Below are positions 47,559-61,200 of a stretch of DNA of 64,000 bases, piece by piece. The stretch is taken from assembly GCF_964656455.1 (NCBI RefSeq), contig NC_135714.1, positions 164,998,243 to 165,062,242 on the forward strand. The letters run 5' to 3'. A program made the position numbers and the translations under genes. Below the pieces are notes generated by a model. The model was given only the letters and a program-made list of their open reading frames with translations. It searched no databases and was not told the origin of the DNA. The DNA comes from Halichoerus grypus (Eukaryota > Chordata > Mammalia > Carnivora > Phocidae). How positions within the stretch are numbered: the stretch's first letter is position 1; the number at the start of each line of letters is the position of its first letter.

Positions 47559-50500
47559 AGAACGCTTGCTATTAGACTTCCATGCAAAAGTGGGGCCGCA
47601 GTGCTAGCTTCATGAAACAAGTGGGGAGTCGTGTTCTGTCTTCTGCCGGGGCCTGAGTCCCACACGGAAAATGGGTCTGGACTCCCTTGCAGTGCTCTCA
47701 CGCACGCACACGACAAAATGCTGCCACCCTCAGGAGCAGCTGTTTTACCTGCAGCACAGGCTCTCAACCGAGTTTTTCCTTCGAGTTAGGTGGCTGTGTT
47801 TAAGCCTGCACACACACCCTGGGCAATGGTACTAGCCCCATAACCATGATGTGATTTGAGAGCTGCCTTCTGTACCGGCCTGTCTCTCCCCGATATTACG
47901 ATATTGAAACCGTCCCAGGGCTCTCAGCCACAGTACACCCTAAACTGCTTCGCCCACACAGAGGTCGACGGTAGCTAAAGCACGGCTTCTCTACAGTGTT
48001 GTTTCTTCGAGTTAGAACGCTAGCTATTAGACTTCCATGCAAAAGTGGGGCTGCCGTGCTAGCGTGATGAAACACATGGGGAGTCGTGTTCTGCCTTTCG
48101 CTGGGGCCTGAGTCTCACTCGCAAAAAGCTTTGGACTCCCTTGCAGTGCTCTCACGCACGCACACAACAAAATGCTTGCACCCTCAGGAGCAGCTCTTTT
48201 ACCTGCAGCACAGGCTCTCTACCGAGTTTTTCCTTCGAGTTAGGTGGCTGTGTTTAAGCCTGCACACACCCACGGGGCAACGGAACTAGCCCCATAACCA
48301 TGTAGTGAGTTCAGATCTGCCTTATGTGCCAGCCTGTCTCTCCCCCGATATGATGAAATGGAAACCGTCCCCAGGCTCTCAGCCACAGTACACCCTAAAC
48401 TGCTTCGCCCACAGAGAGGTCGACGGTAGCTAAAGCACGGTTTCTCTACAGTGTTGTTTCTCCGAGTTAGAAAGCTAGCTGTTAGACTTCCATGCAAAAG
48501 TGGGGCCGCAGTCCTAGCTTCATGGAGCAAGTGGGGAGTCGTGTTCTGGCTTCTTCCGGGGCCTGGGTCTCACAAGGAAAATGCTTTTGGACTCACTTGC
48601 AGTGCGCTCACGCATGCACACAGCAAAATGCGTCCACCCTGAGGCATGGCTCTTTTAGCCGAAGCAGGAATTCCCTACAGAGTTGTTCCTTTGAGTTAGG
48701 TGGTTGGCTTTAGGCCTGCAGGCACCCCCGGGGCAAGGGCACTAGCCTCATCAACCAGAGGTGACTTGAGAGCTGCCTTCCGCACCGGCCTGTTTCTCAC
48801 TCCATTTCACGTCTGGGACCCTTTCCCCGGTCTCTCGTACACGAGCAGGGTCAAATTCCTCCTGCTTCAGGAACGGCAATGTTAACTCAAGCGCAGTCAC
48901 TCTAGAGGATTGATTCTTGGTGTTAGTAGCCTGGGAACTAGGCATCCAGGCACACAGGGTACAGCAGTGCTAATCTCCTCAAACAAGAGGTGAGTCGACA
49001 GCAGCCTTCCTTCCAGGCCTGCTTCTCACTCCGAGTTACGTTTAGGTTCCATTTCTCATGCTTTCACAAAAACACACAACAGATGAAGTGCACGCTCAGG
49101 AAGGGCGATCTTTGCTGAGGCACGGGTTCTCTACAGTTTTGTTCCTTTGCGTTGCGTGGATGGCACTGAGGACTCCACGCACACACGGGAGAGCCGATCT
49201 AGTTTCCCGAAACAAGAGTTGAGTCCATAGGGGCCTTCTGCCCATGCTTATTTCTCCCTCCGAATTCGGCTGGGACTCCTTCCCCAGGTTTGCACTCAAG
49301 CCGACTTGAAAATGCTGCCACCCTGTGGAGAGGCGAACGAGCTGAAGCTGGGCTTCTTGAGCGGCTTCTTTCTGCCAAATCAGTGTGGAGCCCTTAGCAT
49401 TCCTATGCACACATGGAGCCGAAGTGTTAGCTTCAGGTAACAAGAGCTGAGTCGAGAGGAGCCTTCTCGCCCGGACTCCTTCTCCCTCGGTTTCACGTAA
49501 GGAACCCGTTCCTCAGGCTCTCACCCACGGTAGCCTGGAAAGTGCTTCCTCCCTCAGAGAGGTGGATGGTAGCTAAAGCACGGTTTCTCTACCGTGTTGT
49601 TTCTTCCAGGGAGAACGCTAGCGATTAGATTTCCATGCAAAAGTAGGGCCGCAGTGCTAGCTAAATGAAACACACGGGGAGTCGTCTTCTGCCTTTTGCT
49701 GGGGCCTGAGTCTCACTCGCAGAAACTTTGGACTCCCTTGCAGTCCTCTCATGCACGCACACAACCAAATGCTTCCACCCTCAGGAGCGGCTGTTTGAGC
49801 TGAAGCACGGATTCTCTACCGTGTTTTTCCTTTGAGTTAGGTGGCTGTCTTTCAGCCTGCACACACACCCAGGGCAACGGTACTAGCCCCATAACCATGA
49901 TGTGAGTTGAGAGCTGCCTTCTGTACCGGCCTGTCTCTCCCCCGATTTTACAAAATGGAAAATGTCCCCAGGCTCTCAGCCACAGTACACCCTAAACTGC
50001 TTCGCCCACAGAGAGGTCGACGGTAGCTAAAGCACGGTTTCTCTACTGTGTAGTTTCTTCGAGTTAGAACGCTAGCTCTTAGACTTCCATGCAAATGTGG
50101 GGCTGCCGTGCTAGCTTGGTAAAACACATGGGGAGTCGTGTTCTGCCTTTCGCTGGGGCCTGAGTCTCACTCGCAAAATGCTTTGGACTCCCTTGCAGTG
50201 CTCTCACGCACGCACACAACAAAAGGCTTCCACCCTTAGGAGCAGCTGTTTTACCTGCAGCTCGGATTCCCTACCGAGTTTTTCCTTCGAGTTAAGTGGC
50301 TGTCTTTAAGCCTGCACACACCCACGGGGCAACGGAACTAGCCCCTTAAGCATGTAGTGAGTTGAGAGCTGCCTTCTGTACCGGACTGTCTCTCCCCCTA
50401 TATTCCGAAATGGAAACCGTCCCCAGGCTGCCAGCCACAGTACACCCTAAACTGCTTCGCCCACACAGAGGTCGACGGTAGCTAAAGCACGGCTTCTCTA

Positions 50501-52191
50501 CAGTGTTGTTTCTTCGACTTAGAACGCTAGCTATTAGACTTCCCTGAAAAGTGGCGCTGCCGTGCTAGCTTGATGAAACACATGGGGAGTGGTGTTCTGC
50601 CTTTCGCTGGGGCCTGAGTCTCACTCGCAGAAAGCTTTGGACTCCCTTGCAGTGCTCTCACGCACGCACACAACAAAATGCTTCCACCCTCAGGAGCAGC
50701 TGTTTTACCTGCAGCACAGGCTCTCTACCGAGTTTTTCCTTCGAGTTAGGTGGCTGTGTTTAAGCCTGCACACACACCCTGGGCAACGGTAGTAGCCCCA
50801 TAACCATGATGTGAGTTGAGAGCTGCCTTCTGTGCCGGCCTGTCCCTCCACCGATATTATGGTATTGAAACCGTCCCAGGGCTCCCAACCTCAGTACACC
50901 CTAAACTGCTTCGCCCTCAGAGAGGTCGACGGTAGCTAAAGCACGGTTTCTCTACAGTGTTGTTTCTTCGACTTAGAAAGCTAACTATCAGACTTCCATG
51001 CAAAAGTGGGGCCGCAGTATTAGATTCATGGAGCAAGTGGGGAGTCGTGTTCTGGCTTCTTCTGGGGCCTGGGTCTCACAAGGAAAATGCTTTTGGACTC
51101 ACTTGCTGTGCACTCCCGCATGCACACGACACAATGCGTCCACCCTGAGGCCTGGCTCTTTTAGCCGAAGCAGGAATTCTCTACAGAGTTGTTCCTTTGA
51201 GTTAGGCGGTTGGCTTATGGCCTGCAGGAACACACGGGGCAAGGGTACTGGCCTCATAAACAAGAGGTGAGTTGAGAGCTGCCTTCCGCACCGGCCTGTT
51301 TCTCACTCCATTTCACGTATGGGACCCTTTCCCCGGTCTCTCATACACGAACACTATACAACTCCTGCGGCTTCAGGAACTGCAATGTTAGCTAAAGCGC
51401 AGTAAAGCTACAGCATTGATTCTTGGTGTTAGTAGTCTGGTAGGCGAATGAGCTGCACCTGGGATTCTTGACAGGCTTGTTTCTTCCCAGTCAGTGTCGA
51501 GCACATAGCATTCCAAGCACACATGGAGCAGTAGTGTTAGCTTCAGGTAGCAAGAGCTGAGTCCAGAGGTGCCTTCTGCCCGGACCTATTTCTCCCTTGG
51601 TTTCACGTATGGAACCCGTTCCCCAGGCTCTCAGCCACGGTACTCCGTGTAATACTTCCTCCATCTAGAGGTCGACGGTAGCTAAAGCAGGGTTTCTCTA
51701 CAGTGTTGTTTCTTCGAGTTAGAACACTAGCTGTTAGACTTCCATGCAAAAGTGGGGCTGCCGTGCTAGCGTGATGAAACACATGGGGAGTCGTGTTCTG
51801 CCTTCTGCTGGGGCCTGAGGCTCACTCACAAAAAGCTTTGGACTCCCTTGCAGGGCTCTCATGCACGCACACAACATAATGCTTCCACCTTCAAGAGCGG
51901 CTCTTTTAGCTGAAGCATGGATTCTCCAGCGAGTTTTTCCTTCGAGTTAGGCGGTTTTCATGAAGCCTGCACACACACCCGGGGCAACGGTACTAGCCCC
52001 ATAACCATGGTGTGAGTTGAGAGCTGCCTTCTCTCCGGGCTGTCTCTCCCTCGATTTTAGGAAACGGAACCCGTCCCCAGGCTCTCACCCACCGTACACC
52101 CTAAACTGCTTCCTCCCACACAGAGGTCGTCGGTAGCTAAAGCACGGTTTCTCTTCAGTGTTGTTTCTCCGAGTTAGAACGCTTGCTATTA
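46852..52191 (+). repeat. Unit 10, complete (5340 bp)
   Basis: The L1 is at 46852-47558 with (TA)10, and satellite at 47559-52191. It shares caagccgac (near 49300) and gaggcctggc (near 51147) with unit 11 only, and cttctcgccc (near 49465) with units 11 and 12. Its post-L1 monomer matches unit 8. Confidence 0.96.
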
Positions 52192-52896
52192 ATGTCCACA
52201 ATAGCCAAACTGTGGAAAGAGCCAAGATGTCCACCAACAGATGAATGGATAAAGAAGAGGGGGTATATATATATATATATACAATGGAATATTATGCAGC
52301 CATCAAAAGGAATGAGATCTTGCCCTCTGCAACGACGTGGATGGAACTGGAGGGTATCATGCTGAGCGAAATAAGTCAAACAGAGAAAGACATGTATCAT
52401 ATGACCTCACTGATATGAGGAATTCTTAATCTCAGGAAACAAACTGAGGGTTGCTGGAGTGGGGGCTGGGGTGGGAGGGATGGGGTCACTGGGTGTTGGA
52501 CACTGGGGAGGGTATGTGTTCTGGTAAGCGCTGTGAATTGTGCAAGACTGTTGAATCTCAGATCTGTACCTCTGAAACAAATAATGCAATATATGTTAAG
52601 AAAGAAAAAAAGAAGAAGAAGAATGTAGCAGGAGGGGAAGAATGAAGGGGGGAAAATCGGAGGGGGAAAAGAACCATGAGAGACGATGGACTCTGAAAAA
52701 CAAACTGAGGGTTCTAGAGGGGAGGGGGGTGGGAGGATGGGTTAGCCTGGTGATGGGTATTGAGCAGGGCACGATCTGCATGGAGCACTGGGTGATATGC
52801 ACAAACAATGAATCATGGAACACTATATCTAAAACTAATGATGTAATGTATGGGGATTAACATAACAATAAAAACATTTAATAATAATAATAATAA
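52192..52896 (+). mobile_element. 5'-truncated L1 3' end, copy 11
   Basis: This has (TA)9 at 52264-52281. The TSD is at 52176-52191 and 52897-52912. It carries the majority sequence type. Confidence 0.93.
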
Positions 52897-55800
52897 AGAA
52901 CGCTTGCTATTAGACTTCCATGCAAAAGTGGGGCCGCAGTGCTAGCTTCATGAAACAAGTGGGGAGTCGTGTTCTGTCTTCTGCCGGGGCCTGAGTCCCA
53001 CACGGAAAATGGGTCTGGACTCCCTTGCAGTGCTCTCACGCACGCCCACGACAAAATGCTGCCACCCTCAGGAGCAGCTGTTTTACCTGCAGCACAGGCT
53101 CTCAACCGAGTTTTTCCTTCGAGTTAGGTGGCTGTGTTTAAGCCTGCACACACACCCTGGGCAATGGTACTAGCCCCATAACCATGATGTGATTTGAGAG
53201 CTGCCTTCTGTACCGGCCTGTCTCTCCCCGATATTACGATATTGAAACCGTCCCAGGGCTCTCAGCCACAGTACACCCTAAACTGCTTCGCCCACACAGA
53301 GGTCGACGGTAGCTAAAGCACGGCTTCTCTACAGTGTTGTTTCTTCGAGTTAGAACGCTAGCTATTAGACTTCCATGCAAAAGTGGGGCTGCCGTGCTAG
53401 CGTGATGAAACACATGGGGAGTCGTGTTCTGCCTTTCGCTGGGGCCTGAGTCTCACTCGCAAAAAGCTTTGGACTCCCTTGCAGTGCTCTCACGCACGCA
53501 CACAACAAAATGCTTGCACCCTCAGGAGCAGCTCTTTTACCTGCAGCACAGGCTCTCTACCGAGTTTTTCCTTCGAGTTAGGTGGCTGTGTTTAAGCCTG
53601 CACACACCCACGGGGCAACGGAACTAGCCCCATAACCATGTAGTGAGTTCAGATCTGCCTTATGTGCCAGCCTGTCTCTCCCCCGATATGATGAAATGGA
53701 AACCGTCCCCAGGCTCTCAGCCACAGTACACCCTAAACTGCTTCGCCCACAGAGAGGTCGACGGTAGCTAAAGCACGGTTTCTCTACAGTGTTGTTTCTC
53801 CGAGTTAGAAAGCTAGCTGTTAGACTTCCATGCAAAAGTGGGGCCGCAGTCCTAGCTTCATGGAGCAAGTGGGGAGTCGTGTTCTGGCTTCTTCCGGGGC
53901 CTGGGTCTCACAAGGAAAATGCTTTTGGACTCACTTGCAGTGCGCTCACGCATGCACACAGCAAAATGCGTCCACCCTGAGGCATGGCTCTTTTAGCCGA
54001 AGCAGGAATTCCCTACAGAGTTGTTCCTTTGAGTTAGGTGGTTGGCTTTAGGCCTGCAGGCACCCCCGGGGCAAGGGCACTAGCCTCATCAACCAGAGGT
54101 GACTTGAGAGCTGCCTTCCGCACCGGCCTGTTTCTCACTCCATTTCACGTCTGGGACCCTTTCCCCGGTCTCTCGTACACGAGCAGGGTCAAATTCCTCC
54201 TGCTTCAGGAACGGCAATGTTAACTCAAGCGCAGTCACTCGAGAGGATTGATTCTTGGTGTTAGTAGCCTGGGAACTAGGCATCCAGGCACACAGGGTAC
54301 AGCAGTGCTAATCTCCTCAAACAAGAGGTGAGTCGACAGCAGCCTTCCTTCCAGGCCTGCTTCTCACTCCGAGTTACGTTTAGGTTCCATTTCTCATGCT
54401 TTCACAAAAACACACAACAGATGAAGTGCACGCTCAGGAAGGGCGATCTTTGCTGAGGCACGGGTTCTCTACAGTTTTGTTCCTTTGCGTTGCGTGGATG
54501 GCACTGAGGACTCCACGCACACACGGGAGAGCCGATCTAGTTTCCCGAAACAAGAGTTGAGTCCATAGGGGCCTTCTGCCCATGCTTATTTCTCCCTCCG
54601 AATTCGGCTGGGACTCCTTCCCCAGGTTTGCACTCAAGCCGACTTGAAAATGCTGCCACCCTGTGGAGAGGCGAACGAGCTGAAGCTGGGCTTCTTGAGC
54701 GGCTTCTTTCTGCCAAATCAGTGTGGAGCCCTTAGCATTCCTATGCACACATGGAGCCGAAGTGTTAGCTTCAGGTAACAAGAGCTGAGTCGAGAGGAGC
54801 CTTCTCGCCCGGACTCCTTCTCCCTCGGTTTCACGTAAGGAACCCGTTCCTCAGGCTCTCACCCACGGTAGCCTGGAAAGTGCTTCCTCCCTCAGAGAGG
54901 TGGATGGTAGCTAAAGCACGGTTTCTCTACCGTGTTGTTTCTTCCAGGGAGAACGCTAGCGATTAGATTTCCATGCAAAAGTAGGGCCGCAGTGCTAGCT
55001 AAATGAAACACACGGGGAGTCGTCTTCTGCCTTTTGCTGGGGCCTGAGTCTCACTCGCAGAAACTTTGGACTCCCTTGCAGTCCTCTCATGCACGCACAC
55101 AACCAAATGCTTCCACCCTCAGGAGCGGCTGTTTGAGCTGAAGCACGGATTCTCTACCGTGTTTTTCCTTTGAGTTAGGTGGCTGTCTTTCAGCCTGCAC
55201 ACACACCCAGGGCAACGGTACTAGCCCCATAACCATGATGTGAGTTGAGAGCTGCCTTCTGTACCGGCCTGTCTCTCCCCCGATTTTACAAAATGGAAAA
55301 TGTCCCCAGGCTCTCAGCCACAGTACACCCTAAACTGCTTCGCCCACAGAGAGGTCGACGGTAGCTAAAGCACGGTTTCTCTACTGTGTAGTTTCTTCGA
55401 GTTAGAACGCTAGCTCTTAGACTTCCATGCAAATGTGGGGCTGCCGTGCTAGCTTGGTAAAACACATGGGGAGTCGTGTTCTGCCTTTCGCTGGGGCCTG
55501 AGTCTCACTCGCAAAATGCTTTGGACTCCCTTGCAGTGCTCTCACGCACGCACACAACAAAAGGCTTCCACCCTTAGGAGCAGCTGTTTTACCTGCAGCT
55601 CGGATTCCCTACCGAGTTTTTCCTTCGAGTTAAGTGGCTGTCTTTAAGCCTGCACACACCCACGGGGCAACGGAACTAGCCCCTTAAGCATGTAGTGAGT
55701 TGAGAGCTGCCTTCTGTACCGGACTGTCTCTCCCCCTATATTCCGAAATGGAAACCGTCCCCAGGCTGCCAGCCACAGTACACCCTAAACTGCTTCGCCC

Positions 55801-57529
55801 ACACAGAGGTCGACGGTAGCTAAAGCACGGCTTCTCTACAGTGTTGTTTCTTCGACTTAGAACGCTAGCTATTAGACTTCCCTGAAAAGTGGCGCTGCCG
55901 TGCTAGCTTGATGAAACACATGGGGAGTGGTGTTCTGCCTTTCGCTGGGGCCTGAGTCTCACTCGCAGAAAGCTTTGGACTCCCTTGCAGTGCTCTCACG
56001 CACGCACACAACAAAATGCTTCCACCCTCAGGAGCAGCTGTTTTACCTGCAGCACAGGCTCTCTACCGAGTTTTTCCTTCGAGTTAGGTGGCTGTGTTTA
56101 AGCCTGCACACACACCCTGGGCAACGGTAGTAGCCCCATAACCATGATGTGAGTTGAGAGCTGCCTTCTGTGCCGGCCTGTCCCTCCACCGATATTATGG
56201 TATTGAAACCGTCCCAGGGCTCCCAACCTCAGTACACCCTAAACTGCTTCGCCCTCAGAGAGGTCGACGGTAGCTAAAGCACGGTTTCTCTACAGTGTTG
56301 TTTCTTCGACTTAGAAAGCTAACTATCAGACTTCCATGCAAAAGTGGGGCCGCAGTATTAGATTCATGGAGCAAGTGGGGAGTCGTGTTCTGGCTTCTTC
56401 TGGGGCCTGGGTCTCACAAGGAAAATGCTTTTGGACTCACTTGCTGTGCACTCCCGCATGCACACGACACAATGCGTCCACCCTGAGGCCTGGCTCTTTT
56501 AGCCGAAGCAGGAATTCTCTACAGAGTTGTTCCTTTGAGTTAGGCGGTTGGCTTATGGCCTGCAGGAACACACGGGGCAAGGGTACTGGCCTCATAAACA
56601 AGAGGTGAGTTGAGAGCTGCCTTCCGCACCGGCCTGTTTCTCACTCCATTTCACGTATGGGACCCTTTCCCCGGTCTCTCATACACGAACACTATACAAC
56701 TCCTGCGGCTTCAGGAACTGCAATGTTAGCTAAAGCGCAGTAAAGCTACAGCATTGATTCTTGGTGTTAGTAGTCTGGTAGGCGAATGAGCTGCACCTGG
56801 GATTCTTGACAGGCTTGTTTCTTCCCAGTCAGTGTCGAGCACATAGCATTCCAAGCACACATGGAGCAGTAGTGTTAGCTTCAGGTAGCAAGAGCTGAGT
56901 CCAGAGGTGCCTTCTGCCCGGACCTATTTCTCCCTTGGTTTCACGTATGGAACCCGTTCCCCAGGCTCTCAGCCACGGTACTCCGTGTAATACTTCCTCC
57001 ATCTAGAGGTCGACGGTAGCTAAAGCAGGGTTTCTCTACAGTGTTGTTTCTTCGAGTTAGAACACTAGCTGTTAGACTTCCATGCAAAAGTGGGGCTGCC
57101 GTGCTAGCGTGATGAAACACATGGGGAGTCGTGTTCTGCCTTCTGCTGGGGCCTGAGGCTCACTCACAAAAAGCTTTGGACTCCCTTGCAGGGCTCTCAT
57201 GCACGCACACAACATAATGCTTCCACCTTCAAGAGCGGCTCTTTTAGCTGAAGCATGGATTCTCCAGCGAGTTTTTCCTTCGAGTTAGGCGGTTTTCATG
57301 AAGCCTGCACACACACCCGGGGCAACGGTACTAGCCCCATAACCATGGTGTGAGTTGAGAGCTGCCTTCTCTCCGGGCTGTCTCTCCCTCGATTTTAGGA
57401 AACGGAACCCGTCCCCAGGCTCTCACCCACCGTACACCCTAAACTGCTTCCTCCCACACAGAGGTCGTCGGTAGCTAAAGCACGGTTTCTCTTCAGTGTT
57501 GTTTCTCCGAGTTAGAACGCTTGCTATTA
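52192..57529 (+). repeat. Unit 11, complete (5338 bp)
   Basis: The L1 is at 52192-52896 with (TA)9, and satellite at 52897-57529. It is sister to unit 10 over most of its satellite. Its post-L1 monomer nevertheless reads cgcccacgac (near 53043), the form seen in units 1-5, which points to a patch of exchange. A private ctcgagagg occurs near 54238 (otherwise ctctagagg). Confidence 0.96.
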
Positions 57530-58232
57530 ATGTCCACAATAGCCAAACTGTGGAAAGAGCCAAGATGTCCACCAACAGATGAATGGATAAAGAAGAGGGG
57601 GTATATATATATATATACAATGGAATATTATGCAGCCATCAAAAGGAATGAGATCTTGCCCTCTGCAACGACGTGGATGGAACTGGAGGGTATCATGCTG
57701 AGCGAAATAAGTCAAACAGAGAAAGACATGTATCATATGACCTCACTGATATGAGGAATTCTTAATCTCAGGAAACAAACTGAGGGTTGCTGGAGTGGGG
57801 GCTGGGGTGGGAGGGATGGGGTCACTGGGTGTTGGACACTGGGGAGGGTATGTGTTCTGGTAAGCGCTGTGAATTGTGCAAGACTGTTGAATCTCAGATC
57901 TGTACCTCTGAAACAAATAATGCAATATATGTTAAGAAAGAAAAAAAGAAGAAGAAGAATGTAGCAGGAGGGGAAGAATGAAGGGGGGAAAATCGGAGGG
58001 GGAAAAGAACCATGAGAGACGATGGACTCTGAAAAACAAACTGAGGGTTCTAGAGGGGAGGGGGGTGGGAGGATGGGTTAGCCTGGTGATGGGTATTGAG
58101 CAGGGCACGATCTGCATGGAGCACTGGGTGATATGCACAAACAATGAATCATGGAACACTATATCTAAAACTAATGATGTAATGTATGGGGATTAACATA
58201 ACAATAAAAACATTTAATAATAATAATAATAA
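57530..58232 (+). mobile_element. 5'-truncated L1 3' end, copy 12
   Basis: This has (TA)8 at 57602-57617, the shortest tract. The TSD is at 57514-57529 and 58233-58248. The ORF2 tail reads in frame through the TA tract. Confidence 0.93.
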
Positions 58233-61200
58233 AGAACGCTTGCTATTAGACTTCCATGCAAAAGTGGGGCCGCAGTGCTAGCTTCATGAAACAAGTGGGG
58301 AGTCGTGTTCTGTCTTCTGCCGGGGCCTGAGTCCCACACGGAAAATGGGTCTGGACTCCCTTGCAGTGCTCTCACGCACGCACACAACAAAATGCTGCCA
58401 CCCTCAGGAGCAGCTGTTTTACCTGCAGCACAGGCTCTCAACCGAGTTTTTCCTTCGAGTTAGGTGGCTGTGTTTAAGCCTGCACACACACCCTGGGCAA
58501 TGGTACTAGCCCCATAACCATGATGTGATTTGAGAGCTGCCTTCTGTACCGGCCTGTCTCTCCCCGATATTACGATATTGAAACCGTCCCAGGGCTCTCA
58601 GCCACAGTACACCCTAAACTGCTTCGCCCACACAGAGGTCGACGGTAGCTAAAGCACGGCTTCTCTACAGTGTTGTTTCTTCGAGTTAGAACGCTAGCTA
58701 TTAGACTTCCATGCAAAAGTGGGGCTGCCGTGCTAGCGTGATGAAACACATGGGGAGTCGTGTTCTGCCTTTCGCTGGGGCCTGAGTCTCACTCGCAAAA
58801 TGCTTTGGACTCCCTTGCAGTGCTCTCAGGCACGCACACAACAAAATGCTTGCACCCTCAGGAGCAGCTCTTTTACCTGCAGCACAGGCTCTCTACCGAG
58901 TTTTTCCTTCGAGTTAGGTGGCTGTGTTTAAGCCTGCACACACCCACGGGGCAACGGAACTAGCCCCATAACCATGTAGTGAGTTCAGATCTGCCTTATG
59001 TGCCAGCCTGTCTCTCCCCCGATATGATGAAATGGAAACCGTCCCCAGGCTCTCAGCCACAGTACACCCTAAACTGCTTCGCCCACAGAGAGGTCGACGG
59101 TAGCTAAAGCACGGTTTCTCTACAGTGTTGTTTCTCCGAGTTAGAAAGCTAGCTGTTAGACTTCCATGCAAAAGTGGGGCCGCAGTCCTAGCTTCATGGA
59201 GCAAGTGGGGAGTCGTGTTCTGGCTTCTTCCGGGGCCTGGGTCTCACAAGGAAAATGCTTTTGGACTCACTTGCAGTGCGCTCACGCATGCACACAGCAA
59301 AATGCGTCCACCCTGAGGCATGGCTCTTTTAGCCGAAGCAGGAATTCCCTACAGAGTTGTTCCTTTGAGTTAGGTGGTTGGCTTTAGGCCTGCAGGCACC
59401 CCCGGGGCAAGGGCACTAGCCTCATCAACCAGAGGTGACTTGAGAGCTGCCTTCCGCACCGGCCTGTTTCTCACTCCATTTCACGTCTGGGACCCTTTCC
59501 CCGGTCTCTCGTACACGAGCAGGGTCAAATTCCTCCTGCTTCAGGAACGGCAATGTTAACTCAAGCGCAGTCACTCTAGAGGATTGATTCTTGGTGTTAG
59601 TAGCCTGGGAACTAGGCATCCAGGCACACAGGGTACAGCAGTGCTAATCTCCTCAAACAAGAGGTGAGTCGACAGCAGCCTTCCTTCCAGGCCTGCTTCT
59701 CACTCCGAGTTACGTTTAGGTTCCATTTCTCATGCTTTCACAAAAACACACAACAGATGAAGTGCACGCTCAGGAAGGGCGATCTTTGCTGAGGCACGGG
59801 TTCTCTACAGTTTTGTTCCTTTGCGTTGCGTGGATGGCACTGAGGACTCCACGCACACACGGGAGAGCCGATCTAGTTTCCCGAAACAAGAGTTGAGTCC
59901 ATAGGGGCCTTCTGCCCATGCTTATTTCTCCCTCCGAATTCGGCTGGGACTCCTTCCCCAGGTTTGCACTCAAGCAGACTTGAAAATGCTGCCACCCTGT
60001 GGAGAGGCGAACGAGCTGAAGCTGGGCTTCTTGAGCGGCTTCTTTCTGCCAAATCAGTGTGGAGCCCTTAGCATTCCTATGCACACATGGAGCCGAAGTG
60101 TTAGCTTCAGGTAACAAGAGCTGAGTCGAGAGGAGCCTTCTCGCCCGGACTCCTTCTCCCTCGGTTTCACGTAAGGAACCCGTTCCTCAGGCTCTCACCC
60201 ACGGTAGCCTGGAAAGTGCTTCCTCCCTCAGAGAGGTGGATGGTAGCTAAAGCACGGTTTCTCTACCGTGTTGTTTCTTCCAGGGAGAACGCTAGCGATT
60301 AGATTTCCATGCAAAAGTAGGGCCGCAGTGCTAGCTAAATGAAACACACGGGGAGTCGTCTTCTGCCTTTTGCTGGGGCCTGAGTCTCACTCGCAGAAAC
60401 TTTGGACTCCCTTGCAGTCCTCTCATGCATGCACACAACCAAATGCTTCCACCCTCAGGAGCGGCTGTTTGAGCTGAAGCACGGATTCTCTACCGTGTTT
60501 TTCCTTTGAGTTAGGTGGCTGTCTTTCAGCCTGCACACACACCCAGGGCAACGGTACTAGCCCCATAACCATGATGTGAGTTGAGAGCTGCCTTCTGTAC
60601 CGGCCTGTCTCTCCCCCGATTTTACAAAATGGAAAATGTCCCCAGGCTCTCAGCCACAGTACACCCTAAACTGCTTCGCCCACAGAGAGGTCGACGGTAG
60701 CTAAAGCATGGTTTCTCTACTGTGTAGTTTCTTCGAGTTAGAACGCTAGCTCTTAGACTTCCATGCAAATGTGGGGCTGCCGTGCTAGCTTGGTAAAACA
60801 CATGGGGAGTCGTGTTCTGCCTTTCGCTGGGGCCTGAGTCTCACTCGCAAAATGCTTTGGACTCCCTTGCAGTGCTCTCACGCACGCACACAACAAAAGG
60901 CTTCCACCCTTAGGAGCAGCTGTTTTACCTGCAGCTCGGATTCCCTACCGAGTTTTTCCTTCGAGTTAAGTGGCTGTCTTTAAGCCTGCACACACCCACG
61001 GGGCAACGGAACTAGCCCCTTAAGCATGTAGTGAGTTGAGAGCTGCCTTCTGTACCGGACTGTCTCTCCCCCTATATTCCGAAATGGAAACCGTCCCCAG
61101 GCTGCCAGCCACAGTACACCCTAAACTGCTTCGCCCACACAGAGGTCGACGGTAGCTAAAGCACGGCTTCTCTACAGTGTTGTTTCTTCGACTTAGAACG

